From the NCBI GenBank assembly GCA_009746045.1, contig RPFO01000839.1, positions 7,501 through 71,500 on the forward strand: DNA of 64,000 bases, read 5' to 3'. This document shows positions 44,475 through 55,886 of this stretch, in pieces. This DNA is from Mesostigma viride (Eukaryota; Streptophyta; Mesostigmatophyceae; Mesostigmatales; Mesostigmataceae). Under the pieces are notes generated by a model, which had not been told where the DNA came from, made no database searches, and saw nothing but the letters and a program-made list of their open reading frames with translations. The translations under genes were made by a program, and so were the position numbers. How positions within the stretch are numbered: the first letter of the stretch is position 1; every line of letters begins with the position of its first letter.

Positions 44475-45218
44475 TGTCAGAAACCGGGGCTCGGAGGAAA
44501 GATCTTTTGCCTGTTATGACCCAGATATTGCACAAGTGTATGGAAAAAACTTCTTGTATTAAAATACGTTTACTGAGAGTGGAAAACACGGTGCGGCCAA
44601 CACTGGGCGCAGTCTACCATAGCCAACACTGGGCCAGGGCAAATGACAATGCCAACACTGGGCAGGGTCACACGACCAACACTGGGTCGGGGCCACACAC
44701 GGCTAGGCAAGCAAACAACTCTAGGCACACAAAGTAGTGGCGGCTAATGCATTATGCACCGTTGATTTACATCTGACGGCACTGCAGCTTAGCGTCTCTA
44801 CAACCACGGAAAGAACACTAGATAATAACGACTTTGCAGCCTGTAATCTATTGTCCACATCATGGTACATTGTGTGTGTGGTCTGATAGGCTCAAAGTCC
44901 TATCGCCTCCAGGGCGGCACCACAAACTGCGGACCTGATCTGATCCGGAGAGAGCCGATGTAAATTACGGCACCTGTAACGGTGCTGACAGGTAACGCTT
45001 GCTGTATTCCGAGCAACATCATTCGGATTTTAGTACACTCAAACATTGTATATGATATTAAACTAGTCAACGACCTGTGGGTGCAATTAATAGGGATGCA
45101 AACCCAACAACAAGTCGTGTAAATAAACACCTAGCTGACGGCGTCAATTTTCCCCGCATATAATGCGTGATAACATAATGCGTGACAAAAGTAGAGAAAC
45201 ATCGCTAGATATTTGACA
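44475..45218 (-). repeat. 5' LTR of the gag-only element
   Basis: 744 bp, matching 42454-43197 along its whole length. The CCATC duplication follows at 45219-45223. Confidence 0.93.
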
Positions 45219-45779
45219 CCATCCGCATCCTCGGACCGGATGTTCGCGTGGGGGAAAACCGACCGAATCATGGCGAGCACCACCGTCAGGAGGACAGTGT
45301 GCAAATACAAATACCAATTCTGATTCTGTTGGCCCCCCATGCAGGCAAGGTAGTGAGTCCCCGTGGGATCCAGCGGCTGCCCACAGCTACCACAAGGCCG
45401 CCCGGCCGGAACAAGAGGCTGCAGCCGGGCAAATAGCTGGTGCCGGAGCACCACCGAGTAGTGGCTGGGAGCCAAGGCGAATGGGGGGGCCATGGGAAGA
45501 GCACGAAGGTACGCCGAGCCCACACTCCGCAAGGAAAGCGAGAACAGCCCGATATATCTATTCATCATTATGGTGGACTATATATTATGAGGCGTGCACA
45601 AGCCCGCTTTGCCCGGGTGGCAAGGCAACCGCCGGGGATCAAGCTAGATCACGGAGTACGCCAGCTGCGGCGGTGTTGACCGGCCACCCTATATACGGAC
45701 TGCATGAGCGATCTGGTGATCTAGCTACGCTGACACTCGACCCTCGTGGAGACCCCGGCCGAGTCCGCCCAACTCGATC

Positions 45780-46310
45780 TGGTTTGAAGTACAAGTTTAG
45801 CTTGTTGACCATGCACTGGAAGTGCTGGCGGTGGGGCTTATGATCAGCAAGAAAACATACGGAGGTCATGGCCATCGGTTAATTCATCCCCGCTGGGACC
45901 ACCCCACCCACCCTCCTCCTCCTTATTATTGTAGTTGGCTGGACGGTGCCCAGCCCCGTTCCCCCCGTGACTCGCTTCAAGCTCCTTGGCAGCTGGCTCC
46001 CCTCCACGGACGACGACATCAATCAACACCCGGCTGCATTGGCCAGGCCTGGGCGGCCCTCCCGCCGCCACCTACCTCGACAGTTTTTGGACATGTCGCT
46101 ACCTGAGTGAGCGGCGCAAGCGCATTCTGTTCAAGGCCCGCCCTTGTCCTCAGCATCCTCCTTTACATTACGGCTGCGAGGCGTGGACCATGGATGACCA
46201 GGCGCTGAGCAAGCAGCTTGACGGCACAGTCACTTGAATGCTCCGTCACATCCTTAGCGGGCGACCGGGCGTCCGCTACCAAGAGCGTCGCACGGTACCG
46301 GGGTCGAGCT
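45780..46310 (+). pseudogene. Degenerate LINE ORF2 C-terminal fragment
   Basis: Pieces in shifting frames resemble the 3' half of a LINE reverse transcriptase protein: AVGLMISKKT, FKLLGSWLPSTDDDIN, ERRKRILFKAR, LHYGCEAWTMDDQALSKQLD and MLRHILSGRPGV. The same order of blocks occurs at 55890-56638. Multiple frameshifts and a stop make it dead. Confidence 0.75.
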
Positions 46311-48056
46311 CTACTAGTGCTCCCTCTTGTCACGTCCATATATACCGGCCATCCGACGCCGCCCCGCCCCGTCTCGAGTTGGCCTCTCAGTTGCCGGACG
46401 CCATCTTGCCGCCCGCACAACAGCAGACCACTTGAGGTGAATACCCGGCCAATGCCCTGTTGGCCTAGGGCTGGCCATTGAACCAGGTAGACACCTCCTC
46501 AGTCCGGTCCTATGGCAGGGTCCCCTTGTCCCGTCGCAACCCATTCAGTGGCAAACTTGTGCGTGCCCCGCACCGACCGACCCGGCGCGACCCAGACCTA
46601 CTAATGTGACACAATTGCTTGAGGATGCAGGGCTTATCATGGGATTATGTGTACTCTGCGCACGCATGATATTGATGATAAACACGCTCGGAAGGAGCAA
46701 TCAGTGGGCTGCCGCCTGCGATAAGCACCTTCATTCCGGTGGGGCATGATCCTGTTTTCCGTCATCAGTCTCCCCACGGGCCCCGCAGGCCGCGGCCCAT
46801 GAAATCTTGCAAACCATGGTAGCCGAATGCACAACAGGGTAGTAGAAGTCTGCAGGCGGTGGAGCTTCAGTTACTTATTGCCCCGGACTGATGAGGATAG
46901 CCGGGCGCTATACACTACCGCCTCCACTAATGATTCGGCTAGTCGTCTGCCATTACCGACGGTACGGCTTTAGTATATGAGAGGACAGCTTGGCAGATCA
47001 TGATATCCGGCCCCCCGCCGCCCTCAGTCTCATAGTCATGACCGACTACTATAATACTATATGGTTGTCTCCTTGATATGGTTAATTAATTGTCTCCTTG
47101 ATATGGTTGTCGGGCATGACTATGCAGGCGATCATATTCAGTTGTAACTTTCGTGTAATTATCATTATTTTTTCAAATGAGACTAGCTAATTAGGGAACT
47201 GATAGTACTCCGGCGTGGCCAGCATTCAGTTCAGTTCCCCGGCCCGGCCCGCCCGGCCCATGCACACTACTGTGCCTACTACGTTAGTAACTGAACACGC
47301 AAGTACTACTGTTATAGTTACTAAGTCAGTTACTTCACTTACTTGGTCGGTGACCTACTATCACTGACCGCGGACTATCATCGGAATAGTCATCGGTATA
47401 GTGGCCGCTAATCAGATGGCTGGTCAACTGACTGAATAGGCCGGCCCCCGCGCTGAGCAATGAGTGCCTAGCTACTGACTCAGTAAGGGACAACTGAATC
47501 TGAAACGATGGCGGCCGGCCCGGGAAGTCCGAACTGAGTTCCTGAAAACACGGGCGATCTCCCTCCTGTCCAAGTTAGGCCTTACAAGCTTTTACCAGCC
47601 CGGTTTGCCGAAAGTTTTAGGTAGTCGGCCCCATCGGCCGTGCCGGCAGCGGCCAACGGGGATGCCGTCGTTGAACATGATTGTCGGCAGCTAGTAATGC
47701 TGGCAGTCATCGAGGTCTGCAGGTGCCACGTGGTTGTCGCGTGGGCTGTGACAAAAACACGAAAAACATTTGGCAGCAACTTGTAGGACGTCAACGTAAC
47801 TTATTACACCCCCGAACAAAAGCTGCAGTAGAATGACGCTTTGCCATCGCCTTTTGGAAGCTCGCTTGACGCAAGTGCGAAGATGACGAGGAGAGCTTTT
47901 CCAAACGAAAATTCGTTGTTTCTGGGTCAGTAACCTGACAATTTTATTCCGCAGTCTGCCGCATAGCTGTTAACTTCAGGTTAGCCGGTCAATATATATT
48001 TCCCTGCGACATAGGTCGTTTAGCACCACCGACTTTCATCGTTCGGTTGCAGGCAA
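46311..48056. other. Gene-poor spacer upstream of the CBSX-type gene
   Basis: No supported coding region. Two copies of TTGTCTCCTTGATA lie close together at about 47069 and 47092. The last about 250 bases presumably hold the promoter of the CBSX gene. Confidence 0.5.
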
Positions 48057-50546
48057 ATGGAATGTATCAACGCAATCTATCCCGCTGCTACTTTATCGAA
48101 TATTGGACCCTCCGTCGCTGTTAGGGAATCGGCTGTCCATTGGAACAACGTCAGGGCCTGCCCCCGTGTGCTTCAGCGGTTTAATGGTTGTAAGCCCCGC
48201 AAGCCTTCCAGAGGACACGGAGCATTGGTGGCGGTTGCGCAGGCATTGCCGCCTCGCATTAATGGGTTCGGTCAGCCCAGCCCGCTTTCAAACCTAGTTT
48301 TGGTCGGAGACTGGATGTCCCCCGATCCAATTTTCGTCAATGAGAACGACTCAGTGGAACATATTCTGCGGCTGATGGTGAAGCGGAAGATCCATGGCGT
48401 GCCCGTCGTTGGTAGGCACCAAGATAGCCTCAGGAAGGCAAAGGGTAGCCATTGTGTAAAACCAGCATTCCACGGTGTTCGCGTGATTTTTATTGGTGAT
48501 GCAGCAATTTGTTTTCCATTGCTTCACGATTTTGTTAACATAGCATGTCCCCCCTAGGCTATCCACTCAGGCTAGGTACCGAATGCAGGGCCTGGCCTGA
48601 CGCATGCAAACCGGCGCATGCCTGGACTTACGTGCAGACGACAACCACAAACTGGTGGGCTTCATCAGCGGGTATGACCTTCTCAACCTCCACTCCCTGC
48701 CCGGCACACTGTCAGAGGACTGGCCAGCCGGCGCCTCCCCTCCCATATTCCCTGCGGTCGACGAGAGCTGGTCGGCGTTCCAGGACCTGTGTGAGGGCCT
48801 GCAGCGCGCCAAGGGGGAAAAGGCGCACGAGATCATGTCGCCACCCATCAAGGTTACCCCGGGGGATGACCTCGAGTGAGTCTCACGCTCCGTTGCTTCC
48901 TTTTGAAAGTGCACTGACATTGAGTCCTTGCAACGATGTCCCTAACTCCCTGTGGATGTCCTCCTGTCTTCGTTACCCTACGACAGAACTCTGCCTTTGG
49001 TTGCTTTCAACAGTGCTCCTAGCTCCCTGTTGACCATGATCCGTTTCACCAATATACATATACTATCTTGATATAGTGACCCCACTCCTTGATTTCTACT
49101 ATCTTGATATAGTGACCCCAAATCTTGATATCTACCATCTATGTGGCGTGTGATGTCTTGGCAAGCGCTCCCCTACATAGGCTGCCTCGCAATATCCCTC
49201 GTACCTGGTTTCAAGGCAAAATGCCAGGTAGGGTGCCTACCACGCTGATACGGCGCATCTCTGGGTCAGCCCCACAAGGCTGTGTCCAGTACTTTGCCCG
49301 CCACTGTCAAAAGTGGAAGAGTTTGCTGGTCACCTTCAAGTTCATGACGGTGGAGCATTGGGTCAACAGCTGGCCCCCAAGCTCCCATTGTGGTTGTACC
49401 ATCATCTCCCCCGTGCCACCTGTCAGCAGCTCTGGCTCGTCATCGCGCGCTGTCGCAACGAAACTGTAACCAGACGCAGTTGCGATGGCCAGCAACATCC
49501 TCAGTCCTTGTCATTGCCAAGACTCGCTCTAAAGCTTGCCATGGCATGGACAGGTTTGCCTGTCGAAAGAATAGCATGATCGGCACTGCTTCCCCCTGGT
49601 TTTTCCCCTGGTATTTTCGTTGCTATATGTCTATCAAGGAGACAACTATCGCTATATGTATACCTGGTTTCCATCGCTGTTGTCGTCACCCCGTCACTTT
49701 GGATCCTTGTGTCTGCCGCTCCGTTGGCTGGCGTATGCATCGATTTCTTCCATGGATTCATTTCCTTCAACACGTGGCCTTGCTGGGAAGACGTGTTGCA
49801 CAAAGGTACATGCACGACAACGGTACATGCAGGCGGAAAAATATTTTACTCATGTAGGCGCAATGGTTGGTCCAGCTGTCTGTCCCTGTGCCTGCCCAGC
49901 TTGTCCTTGCACGCCGTATGACCCTCATCCATGGTTGGCTCTGTTTAGTATGGCTCCACCACTGTGCTCAGTTTTTGTGTCCATGCACCGTCCGGTTTCC
50001 TCCCGCACACTTGGGCTTTTAGTGCACCCACAGGAAATGCCTGACTCTCCCCATGAGTAGTTTTGATAGCTGCTGTGTCTTGCCTTCAGGCATGACGGAG
50101 GCTGGGTATCTTTGCCCCGTATCGTTGTGAAGCACACAGGGGTATAAAGCACTATAGTAGGGCCCAATGCTCCGCGTCTCCCCAACGGGACCGCCTGTGG
50201 TTTGATGGTTGGGTTGTCGGTGCAATTCCCCCCCCCCCCCCCCCCTACGCCCCCCGCTCTTTGCTGCTCCTTTTTCGGGATCCCTCCCTTGTCCAGGCTC
50301 GCCATGTCCCGCGCTCCAGTTGGTTACTGTTGCTACTCATCCTGTTGCCTTTTCCTTATGTACCTTGCTCATCCTCCTGCTCCTCTTTCCCTCATTCCCA
50401 GGCATGCCGCGTCGCTGCTGTTGCGCAAGAAGCTGCAGCGGCTGCCGGTGGTGGACTTGGACGACCATCTGGTGGGCATCCTTTCCCGCAGCGACGTGCT
50501 GAGGGCCGCCGTGGAGAGCCTGGGCCCGGAGATGCCGTCGAGCTAG
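48057..50546 (+). CDS. CBSX1/2: Chloroplast CBSX1/2-type CBS-domain-pair protein, 3 exons
   Basis: About 245 aa. Exons 48057-48411, 48638-48875 and 50402-50546, all GT-AG with matching phases. The first about 75 residues are Arg/Ser/Ala-rich and look like a transit peptide. Two CBS motifs follow: GDWMSPDPIFVNENDSVEH...HGVPVVG and KLVGFISGYDLL; then, after a WSAFQDL linker, HEIMSPPIKVTPGDDLEHAA...LQRLPVV and LVGILSRSDVLRAA. The order and spacing, including the IFPAVDESW insert between the CBS pairs, agree with land-plant CBSX1/CBSX2, stromal proteins reported to bind AMP and activate thioredoxins. The orthology is inferred from recall of that family. Intron 2 carries a tandem CTATCTTGATATAGTGACCC repeat at about 49060-49120. 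Confidence 0.9.
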
Positions 50547-50864
50547 CTTGCACATCCTATCATCTGGTTTGGCTAGTTCTTCGCTATCGCTTGGCGATCT
50601 AGGCAATATGATGGGAGCTGGATCCTGTTGCGTCCATCCTCACTACAAGTAGGCAATCAACCCCTCATGAAGCCATGTATACAAGGGTGCATCGCCGTGT
50701 CTACGTGTAAATTGATTAATTATAGTTAATCGCCATCTGGCATTATGGAATGCATGTGGCATTAACACGGTGAATACATCTATGCATGCAGCTGCAGTTT
50801 CTGGGTTGTGGTGCTCTGGAGCACGCCCTGAGTACTGCACCGTTGCATGTAGTGTACATACAGG
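50547..50864. other. 3' flank of the CBSX gene
   Basis: Should contain the 3' UTR. AT-rich TTGATTAATTATAG occurs at about 50711. No gene seen. Confidence 0.5.
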
Positions 50865-51050
50865 CTGTAGGTGTAAGTTGGCGATGCCATGGTAACCGGA
50901 GACGTCCGTCCTATAGTCAGCAAAATTGGTGCGAGAGGTCCCCAGTTCGATTCCGGTCGGATTTATTTGCAGATCGCGTTTTCCGCGTTTTCCGCGGCCC
51001 GGCACTGAACGCAAAGGTTTTCACCTTTGCGGAGTGCCTGACCAGAATAT
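50865..51050 (+). repeat. 186-bp direct repeat with tRNA-like boxes, copy 1
   Basis: Nearly identical to 51317-51502. It contains CCCCAGTTCGATTCCGGTC, a good pol III B box with its flanks, and an upstream TAGTCAGCAAAATTGG that could be an A box. It is followed by the shared tail CATGGTCCGGATTCTCCCGA...TTGTCTCTTTGATA (51056-51104). A tRNA-derived SINE head is the simplest reading. Confidence 0.7.
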
Positions 51051-51316
51051 ACTACCATGGTCCGGATTCTCCCGATTTCTGGCCTGCGCTGGTTGTCTCT
51101 TTGATACGCTTGGCTGATTTCGATAGTACCGGCTACGCCCCCTTCTAAAGAAGGATTCAGCCGTGTTCAGCCCGTACGTCTCACGGTGCGAGACTGAACA
51201 AGTCTCGCGTGCAGACACGTGTGTAGTACTCCTACACACAGATCTCGAGTGATTTATCTAGTACCAAATCCGAAAGGCTTGCATCACTCCCCGGACAGGA
51301 GAACTTTTGCGGATGA

Positions 51317-51502
51317 CTGTAGGTGTAAGTTGGCGATGCCATGGTAACCGGAGACGTCCGTCCTATAGTCAGCAAAATTGGTGCGAGAGGTCCCCAGTTC
51401 GATTCCGGTCGGATTCATTTGCAGATCGCGTTTTCCGCGTTTTCCGCGGCCCGGCACTGAACGCAAAGGTTTTCACCTTTGCGGAGTGCCTGATCAGAAT
51501 AC
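51317..51502 (+). repeat. 186-bp direct repeat with tRNA-like boxes, copy 2
   Basis: Same unit as 50865-51050 but without the SINE tail after it. The outer borders of the two copies share TACAGGCT (50859-50866 and about 51500-51507), as if both copies and the segment between them had been inserted together. Confidence 0.7.
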
Positions 51503-51921
51503 AGGCTAGCTCGATTCGATCTCGAGCATGTCAAGCGTGTGCGCTGGTCAAGGCTTGATTGCATGATGCGCCAACTACATAATAATTAATTAATTAAGGA
51601 TGCCAACTCATGCCATTCTTTGTAATAACCTCCCATGTGTCATGCCACTAGTTTCTGAATTTCATGTGTTGTCTCACTTGATATTATTACGTTCTAGAGC
51701 AATTTGATATACTAATATGCGTCCAGGAATAGTTGTCTATCAATCAATTAATTAAACTCGTGCTCCCGTTGCATGGGGACTCACGGAGCACCGAAGTGTT
51801 TTTAATCCCTGTGTGTGCACAGTACAGGAGAAAGGGCAGAGACACCCTGTCTCATTCATGCCTGCAAAGGCATGCCACATGCAGCTGCAATTGGACACGC
51901 TAAACGATAGTTGTCTATAGC

Positions 51922-52210
51922 TCGCAGCAATGGTGCTCACCACTAGACACTCCCGGCCAGTTAGGCTCGAAACACGTACACGCCCTGATCAAGCATGCTG
52001 TTTCCGGCCCCACCGTCTAGGTCATCTAGTCGCTCTACACGTAAGCCAGCCATAATTTCAATACACAAGGATACACCTTTCCATCACCATTCATCTGAAG
52101 TCATCATCCTGTTCAAACGACTCGAACACGCGGACAAGATAACGGCAGGCTCGAGCTACCATGGTCCGGATTCTCCCGATTTCTGGCCTGCGCTGGTTGT
52201 CTCCTTGATA
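51922..52210 (+). mobile_element. SINE-like repeat, family B, copy 2
   Basis: About 289 bp, matching 38844-39120, ending TTGTCTCCTTGATA. It differs from copy 1 mainly by short insertions (GTAC, GAAGT). Confidence 0.65.
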
Positions 52211-52335
52211 GATCGTACTCGAATTGTAAGCTCTAGTTGGCAAGGCCAGCGGCCAGCGGGGCACTGCGGCCTGCGCATGGATGAACCCTGGGTATGCCGG
52301 CCCTGAAACCTAAGGCTCTGGGAGATTGAAGCCTT

Positions 52336-53060
52336 AATTATGAACATTGTACATATAATTCTCCGCGAGGAGGCCGAGCTCGCCAAGCGCAGCCTCAACG
52401 TCATTGTCAAGAATCTCAAGATGGAGGAAGGTGAGAATTCCGAGAAGCTTGCGCGTGCTTTTGAGAGAGAAATCCTTGATCGCATGGGCCTTACTGGTGA
52501 GATCGAGCTGGTCGCCCACCGCCTTCCGATCCCCGCGCGCGGGGTAAGGCAGGGCCGCCCCCGCTCCTCACCTTTAAGACCCCGGCGGACAAGATTTCTT
52601 TTCTCAGACGCCGCAAGCGGCTCGAGAAGACTCTCTTCACCCTTGATGACGACTTGACCCTGGCGCAGCAACAACGGCGACGGGAGCTATGGCCGACCTA
52701 CCTCCAGCTCCGGCAGACCAAGGCGGGCCAGCCGGTGTACTGGAAGGGGGCGGCCATCTACGTCGGCCACAAGCCCTGGCAGGCGACCCCCGCGACCCCA
52801 GCGACTCCAGACACCCCAGCTTAGGGGAATACAGTTGTCTCTTTGATACAGCAGTAGTAGTGTAGAATAGATAGACCGTGGCCAATGATGTACATGTACG
52901 CCTCCTAGAGGCACTATCCCAGCTAAGCCACGCGCTTTATTTCATCATGTACATGTGTGCCTACGATGAGCCACACTCCAGATGATGCCTTGCTTTATTT
53001 AGTTATGCTGTGCCCATGCAGAGATATCGGATGGAGGCCATCAGCCACGAGCCACGAGCC
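52336..53060 (+). pseudogene. 5'-truncated copy of an ORF1-only LINE
   Basis: Matches 54118-54790. Begins inside ORF1 at REEAELAKRSLNVIVKNLKM, continues to KAGQPVYWKGAAIYVGHKPW in shifted frames, then the same 3' UTR. It contains an extra TTGTCTCTTTGATACAG at 52831-52847 that the other copy lacks. Confidence 0.82.
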
Positions 53061-53202
53061 ACGAGCCACGAGGTAGCCATGGCTGTCGGAGCTCATAACT
53101 TTCACGTTTGAGCACCGAATTCAGCTGTGAATATCACAATCGCTTCGTCTTTCTTAGACGCACATGCTGATATAATTTTCCGAAGCTATAACGCACTATA
53201 CG

Positions 53203-54590
53203 ATGAGCAAACGCCTCTCGACGCAACGCAGCCTGGCGGCTGCGCTCAGCAATGAAAATACGCCTGCAGCCCCGGCTGCAGCTTCGCCAACCGGCCAGAC
53301 AGAAGGCAGCGGCGCCACTAGCCAAGCTCTAGTGGTCGCCCATCCCCCTGCTGAGCCCGCATCGCCAGCAGCGTCGCCCGAACCCAAGCGCAGTCGTCCT
53401 GACGGGCTTTTGGACGAGTACGACTTTGACGCCAGCCAGCCCGGCTTTTTTGACAAGCTCACACCCGATCGCATCCTGGGCTACGTGTTTTTCGGGACGC
53501 ATGCCTCTCTTATAGAGCTATGCAAGCAGCTTTCCCACCAAGGTCGCCTTGTCAATGCCTTCTCCCAGAGGCGCTATTTCGACAAGGCCGTCCTCAACGC
53601 CCGCCGCCCCCACCTTCAGCAATTCGCCCTCTTTTCCCTCCTTGGACGCTCCATCGAGGAGCTTTGGCCCCCAAAGCCCCTCACCACCACCTTAACCGAA
53701 TCCTCCATCCGCTCACTCCTCAAGGAGGCCCTCGAGCAGCACGTGGCCCCCATCGCTGCAGATGTGGCGGCCATGGGCAGCACGTTGGCTGCCGAGCTCC
53801 CCCTCCTCTCCACCATTTCCACCGCCACCTCCACCCTCCTCGCCGGCCTCCTCCACCGCCGCCATTCCCTCCTCCGACTCCATCACCGCCCAGCTCCGCG
53901 ACATCGACCAGCGCCTCAAGGATAATGCAATCGCTATCGAGGTCTTGCAGAACACAGCAGGCCTCACCGCCCAGGCAGTGAAGGACATTGCCGCCAAGCC
54001 AGCCTCGGCTGGCCTGGCCGGCGATGCTCCTCCCATCACGAACTGGGCGGACATGCTTAAGCAGCACACCACCTCCACCACCTCCGCCGTCGCAGCACAG
54101 CTCCAGCGGCAGACGCTTGACCTCCGCGAGGAGGCCGAGCTCGCCAAGCGCAGCCTTAACGTCATTGTCAAGAACCTCAAGATGGAGGAAGGTGAGAATT
54201 CCGAGAAGCTTGCGCGTGCTTTTGAGAGAGAAATCCTTGATCGCATGGGCCTTACTGGTGAGATCGAGCTGGCCGCCCACCGCCTTCCCCGCGCGCGGGG
54301 TAAGGCAGGGCCGCCCCCGCTCCTCACCTTTAAGACCCCGGCGGACAAGATTTCTTTTCTCAGACGCCGCAAGCGGCTCGAGAATCTACTCTCTTCACCC
54401 TTGATGACGACCTGACCCTGGCGCAGCAACAACGGCGACGGGAGCTATGGCCGACCTACCTCCAGCTCCGGCAGACCATGCAAGGCGGGCCAGCCGGTGT
54501 ACTGGAAGGGGGCGGCCATCTACGTCGGCCACAAGCCCTGGCAGGCGACCCCCGCGGCCCCAGCGATTCCAGGCGCCCCAGCTTATGGGA
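53203..54590 (+). pseudogene. LINE ORF1-like protein (HAL1-like element), frameshifted
   Basis: Starts at an ATG with a low-complexity N-terminus (Ala/Pro/Ser), then DGLLDEYDFDASQPGFFDKL and a helical block to about 53830. A frameshift near 53830-53880 moves to the frame with ITAQLRDIDQRLKDNAIAIE, a coiled coil. An RRM-like nucleic-acid-binding segment follows (KRSLNVIVKNLKMEEGE, LAAHRLPRARGKAGPPPLL, KTPADKISFLRRRKRLE). The end is shifted again at about 54390 and reads on to about 54590. This layout matches LINE ORF1 proteins. No ORF2 follows; the 3' UTR and tail come directly, so this is an ORF1-only element like mammalian HAL1 in layout. Confidence 0.75.
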
Positions 54591-55045
54591 ATACAGCAGT
54601 AGTAGTGTAGAATAGATAGACCGTGGCCATGTACATGTACGCCTCCTAGAGGCCCTATCCCAGCTAAGCCACGCGCTTTATTTCATCATGTACATGTGTG
54701 CCTATGATGAGCCACACTCCAGACGATCAATGCCTAGCCTTATTTAGTAATGTTGTGCCCATGCAGGGAGTCACTCCCTGCTGAGAAGCCATGCCATAGC
54801 TCTTGTATATAGCCATGATGATCTTCCCCCTCACAGGCATGCTCCCCCCTTACCCGGGCATAGCGTGATAGACCATGAGGGTGCGGGTGCCCTGGTGCAC
54901 CTAGAGCAAGTGTTGTTTACATTGCCACCCTTGCAGGAAGTAGCTTAGAATGTATTATAGGCTCATATGCCCCTTCGATCTCAGGGCTATGTGCTACATA
55001 TACTCCCAACGGAGTTATGTTCCTAATTAATTAATTAATGCAGAG
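54591..55045 (+). mobile_element. 3' UTR and tail of the ORF1-only LINE
   Basis: Non-coding. 54591-54770 matches the UTR of the truncated copy at 52850-53030. 54765-55045 then ends CTCCCAACGGAGTTATGTTC and TAATTAATTAATTAA. Confidence 0.7.
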
Positions 55046-55300
55046 AGTTGCTCTCTGCTGAGATGCCACGCTCTAGTTTTGTATAGCCATGATGATCTTC
55101 CCCCTCACAGGCATGCTCCCCCCTTACCCGGGCATAGCGTGATAGACCATGAGGGTGCAGGTGCCCTGGTGCACCTAGAGCAGGGGTCCTTTACATCCCC
55201 ACCCTTGTGCAGGAAGTAGCTTAGGATGTATGATAGGCCATACGCCCCCTCTCAAGGGCTATGTGCTACATATACTCCCAACGGAGTTATGTTACAATTC
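55046..55300 (+). mobile_element. Second LINE tail, tandem with the first
   Basis: A near copy of 54775-55030 (AGCCATGATGATCTTCCCCC to CTCCCAACGGAGTTATGTT), inserted at the AT-rich tail of the previous copy. Further short, inverted tail pieces lie at 55525-55560 and 55750-55812. Confidence 0.7.
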
Positions 55301-55886
55301 AATTCAATATAATTCTCCTTGATAATTCTCTTGCATTGCCAGGCTATCGGGGGTGAGCATGCAATCTACCAGCACACCCGTTATCATGGCCAAGCGTACA
55401 GTCGTCTGGATCGATAGTCCGGATGCATGACGCGGAGTTGACGTACTCCAGACCAGGACAAGTGAGTCACGCCACTTGCCTAATTCGCGAGTGAAGTATA
55501 TAAATATAAAAAATTAAATTATAACATGACTCCGTTGGGAGATCATGTAGCACATATTCCCGAGTAAAGTATCCGCGTAGAAAAGTACCTCATCGATCGG
55601 GTACTCCGTGGCATCCTTTCAGTGCGTGATCATGCATCGGGTACTCCATGGCATGCATGCCTTCAGCTAGTGCATGTTCACGCACGCACTTACTTATCAG
55701 CCATTTACGCGGCCAGGGCCAGGATGTAACTGGAAGGAATAGTTATCTAAATAATTAATTATAATTAATTAGACTCGTGCTCCCGTTGGGGAGTCACGGA
55801 GCATTAACCCCGATGAGACACCACCCTCTTCGAGGACACTGAGCACGTGCAGATGATGGCTTGACTGCCTGGCTCTCGAGGCCCGT

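Larger units (their letters stand above)
42454..45218 (-). mobile_element. Gag-only copia-type LTR element (TR-GAG-like), 2.8 kb
   Basis: Two 744-bp LTRs (42454-43197 and 44475-45218) with no difference that I noticed, starting TGTCA and ending TGACA. The flanking duplication is CCATC (42449-42453 and 45219-45223). The interior is only 1.28 kb and encodes gag but no protease, RT or integrase, the layout of non-autonomous TR-GAG elements of plants. A PBS-like TGGTATCGAGTAGC follows the 5' LTR (44474-44461, - strand), and a GGGGGGTG purine run precedes the 3' LTR. It must move with enzymes supplied by another element. The LTR identity means recent movement. Confidence 0.92.
42004..45568 (-). 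pseudogene. R2-like LINE ORF2 C-terminus, split by an LTR element
   Basis: Two pieces, 45568-45219 and 42453-42004, read as one frame once the 42454-45218 insertion and one CCATC copy are removed. The first piece holds a CCHC finger, CGSCGQPLDPTGTHYLAC. The second holds RPDIVVLDF...LLIDVSV, the PD...D pattern of the restriction-like endonuclease of R2/Dong-type LINEs, followed by VPFVLEEFGAMGP. RT itself is missing, so this is a 5'-truncated copy. The clade is inferred from the order finger, then endonuclease at the C-terminus. Confidence 0.75.

Noticed and set aside
50900-50960. A functional tRNA gene at the AGTTCGATTCC box
   Set aside because: The B box is good but no complete cloverleaf or acceptor stem is apparent, and the unit occurs twice with a non-tRNA body. 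SINE-like origin is more likely.
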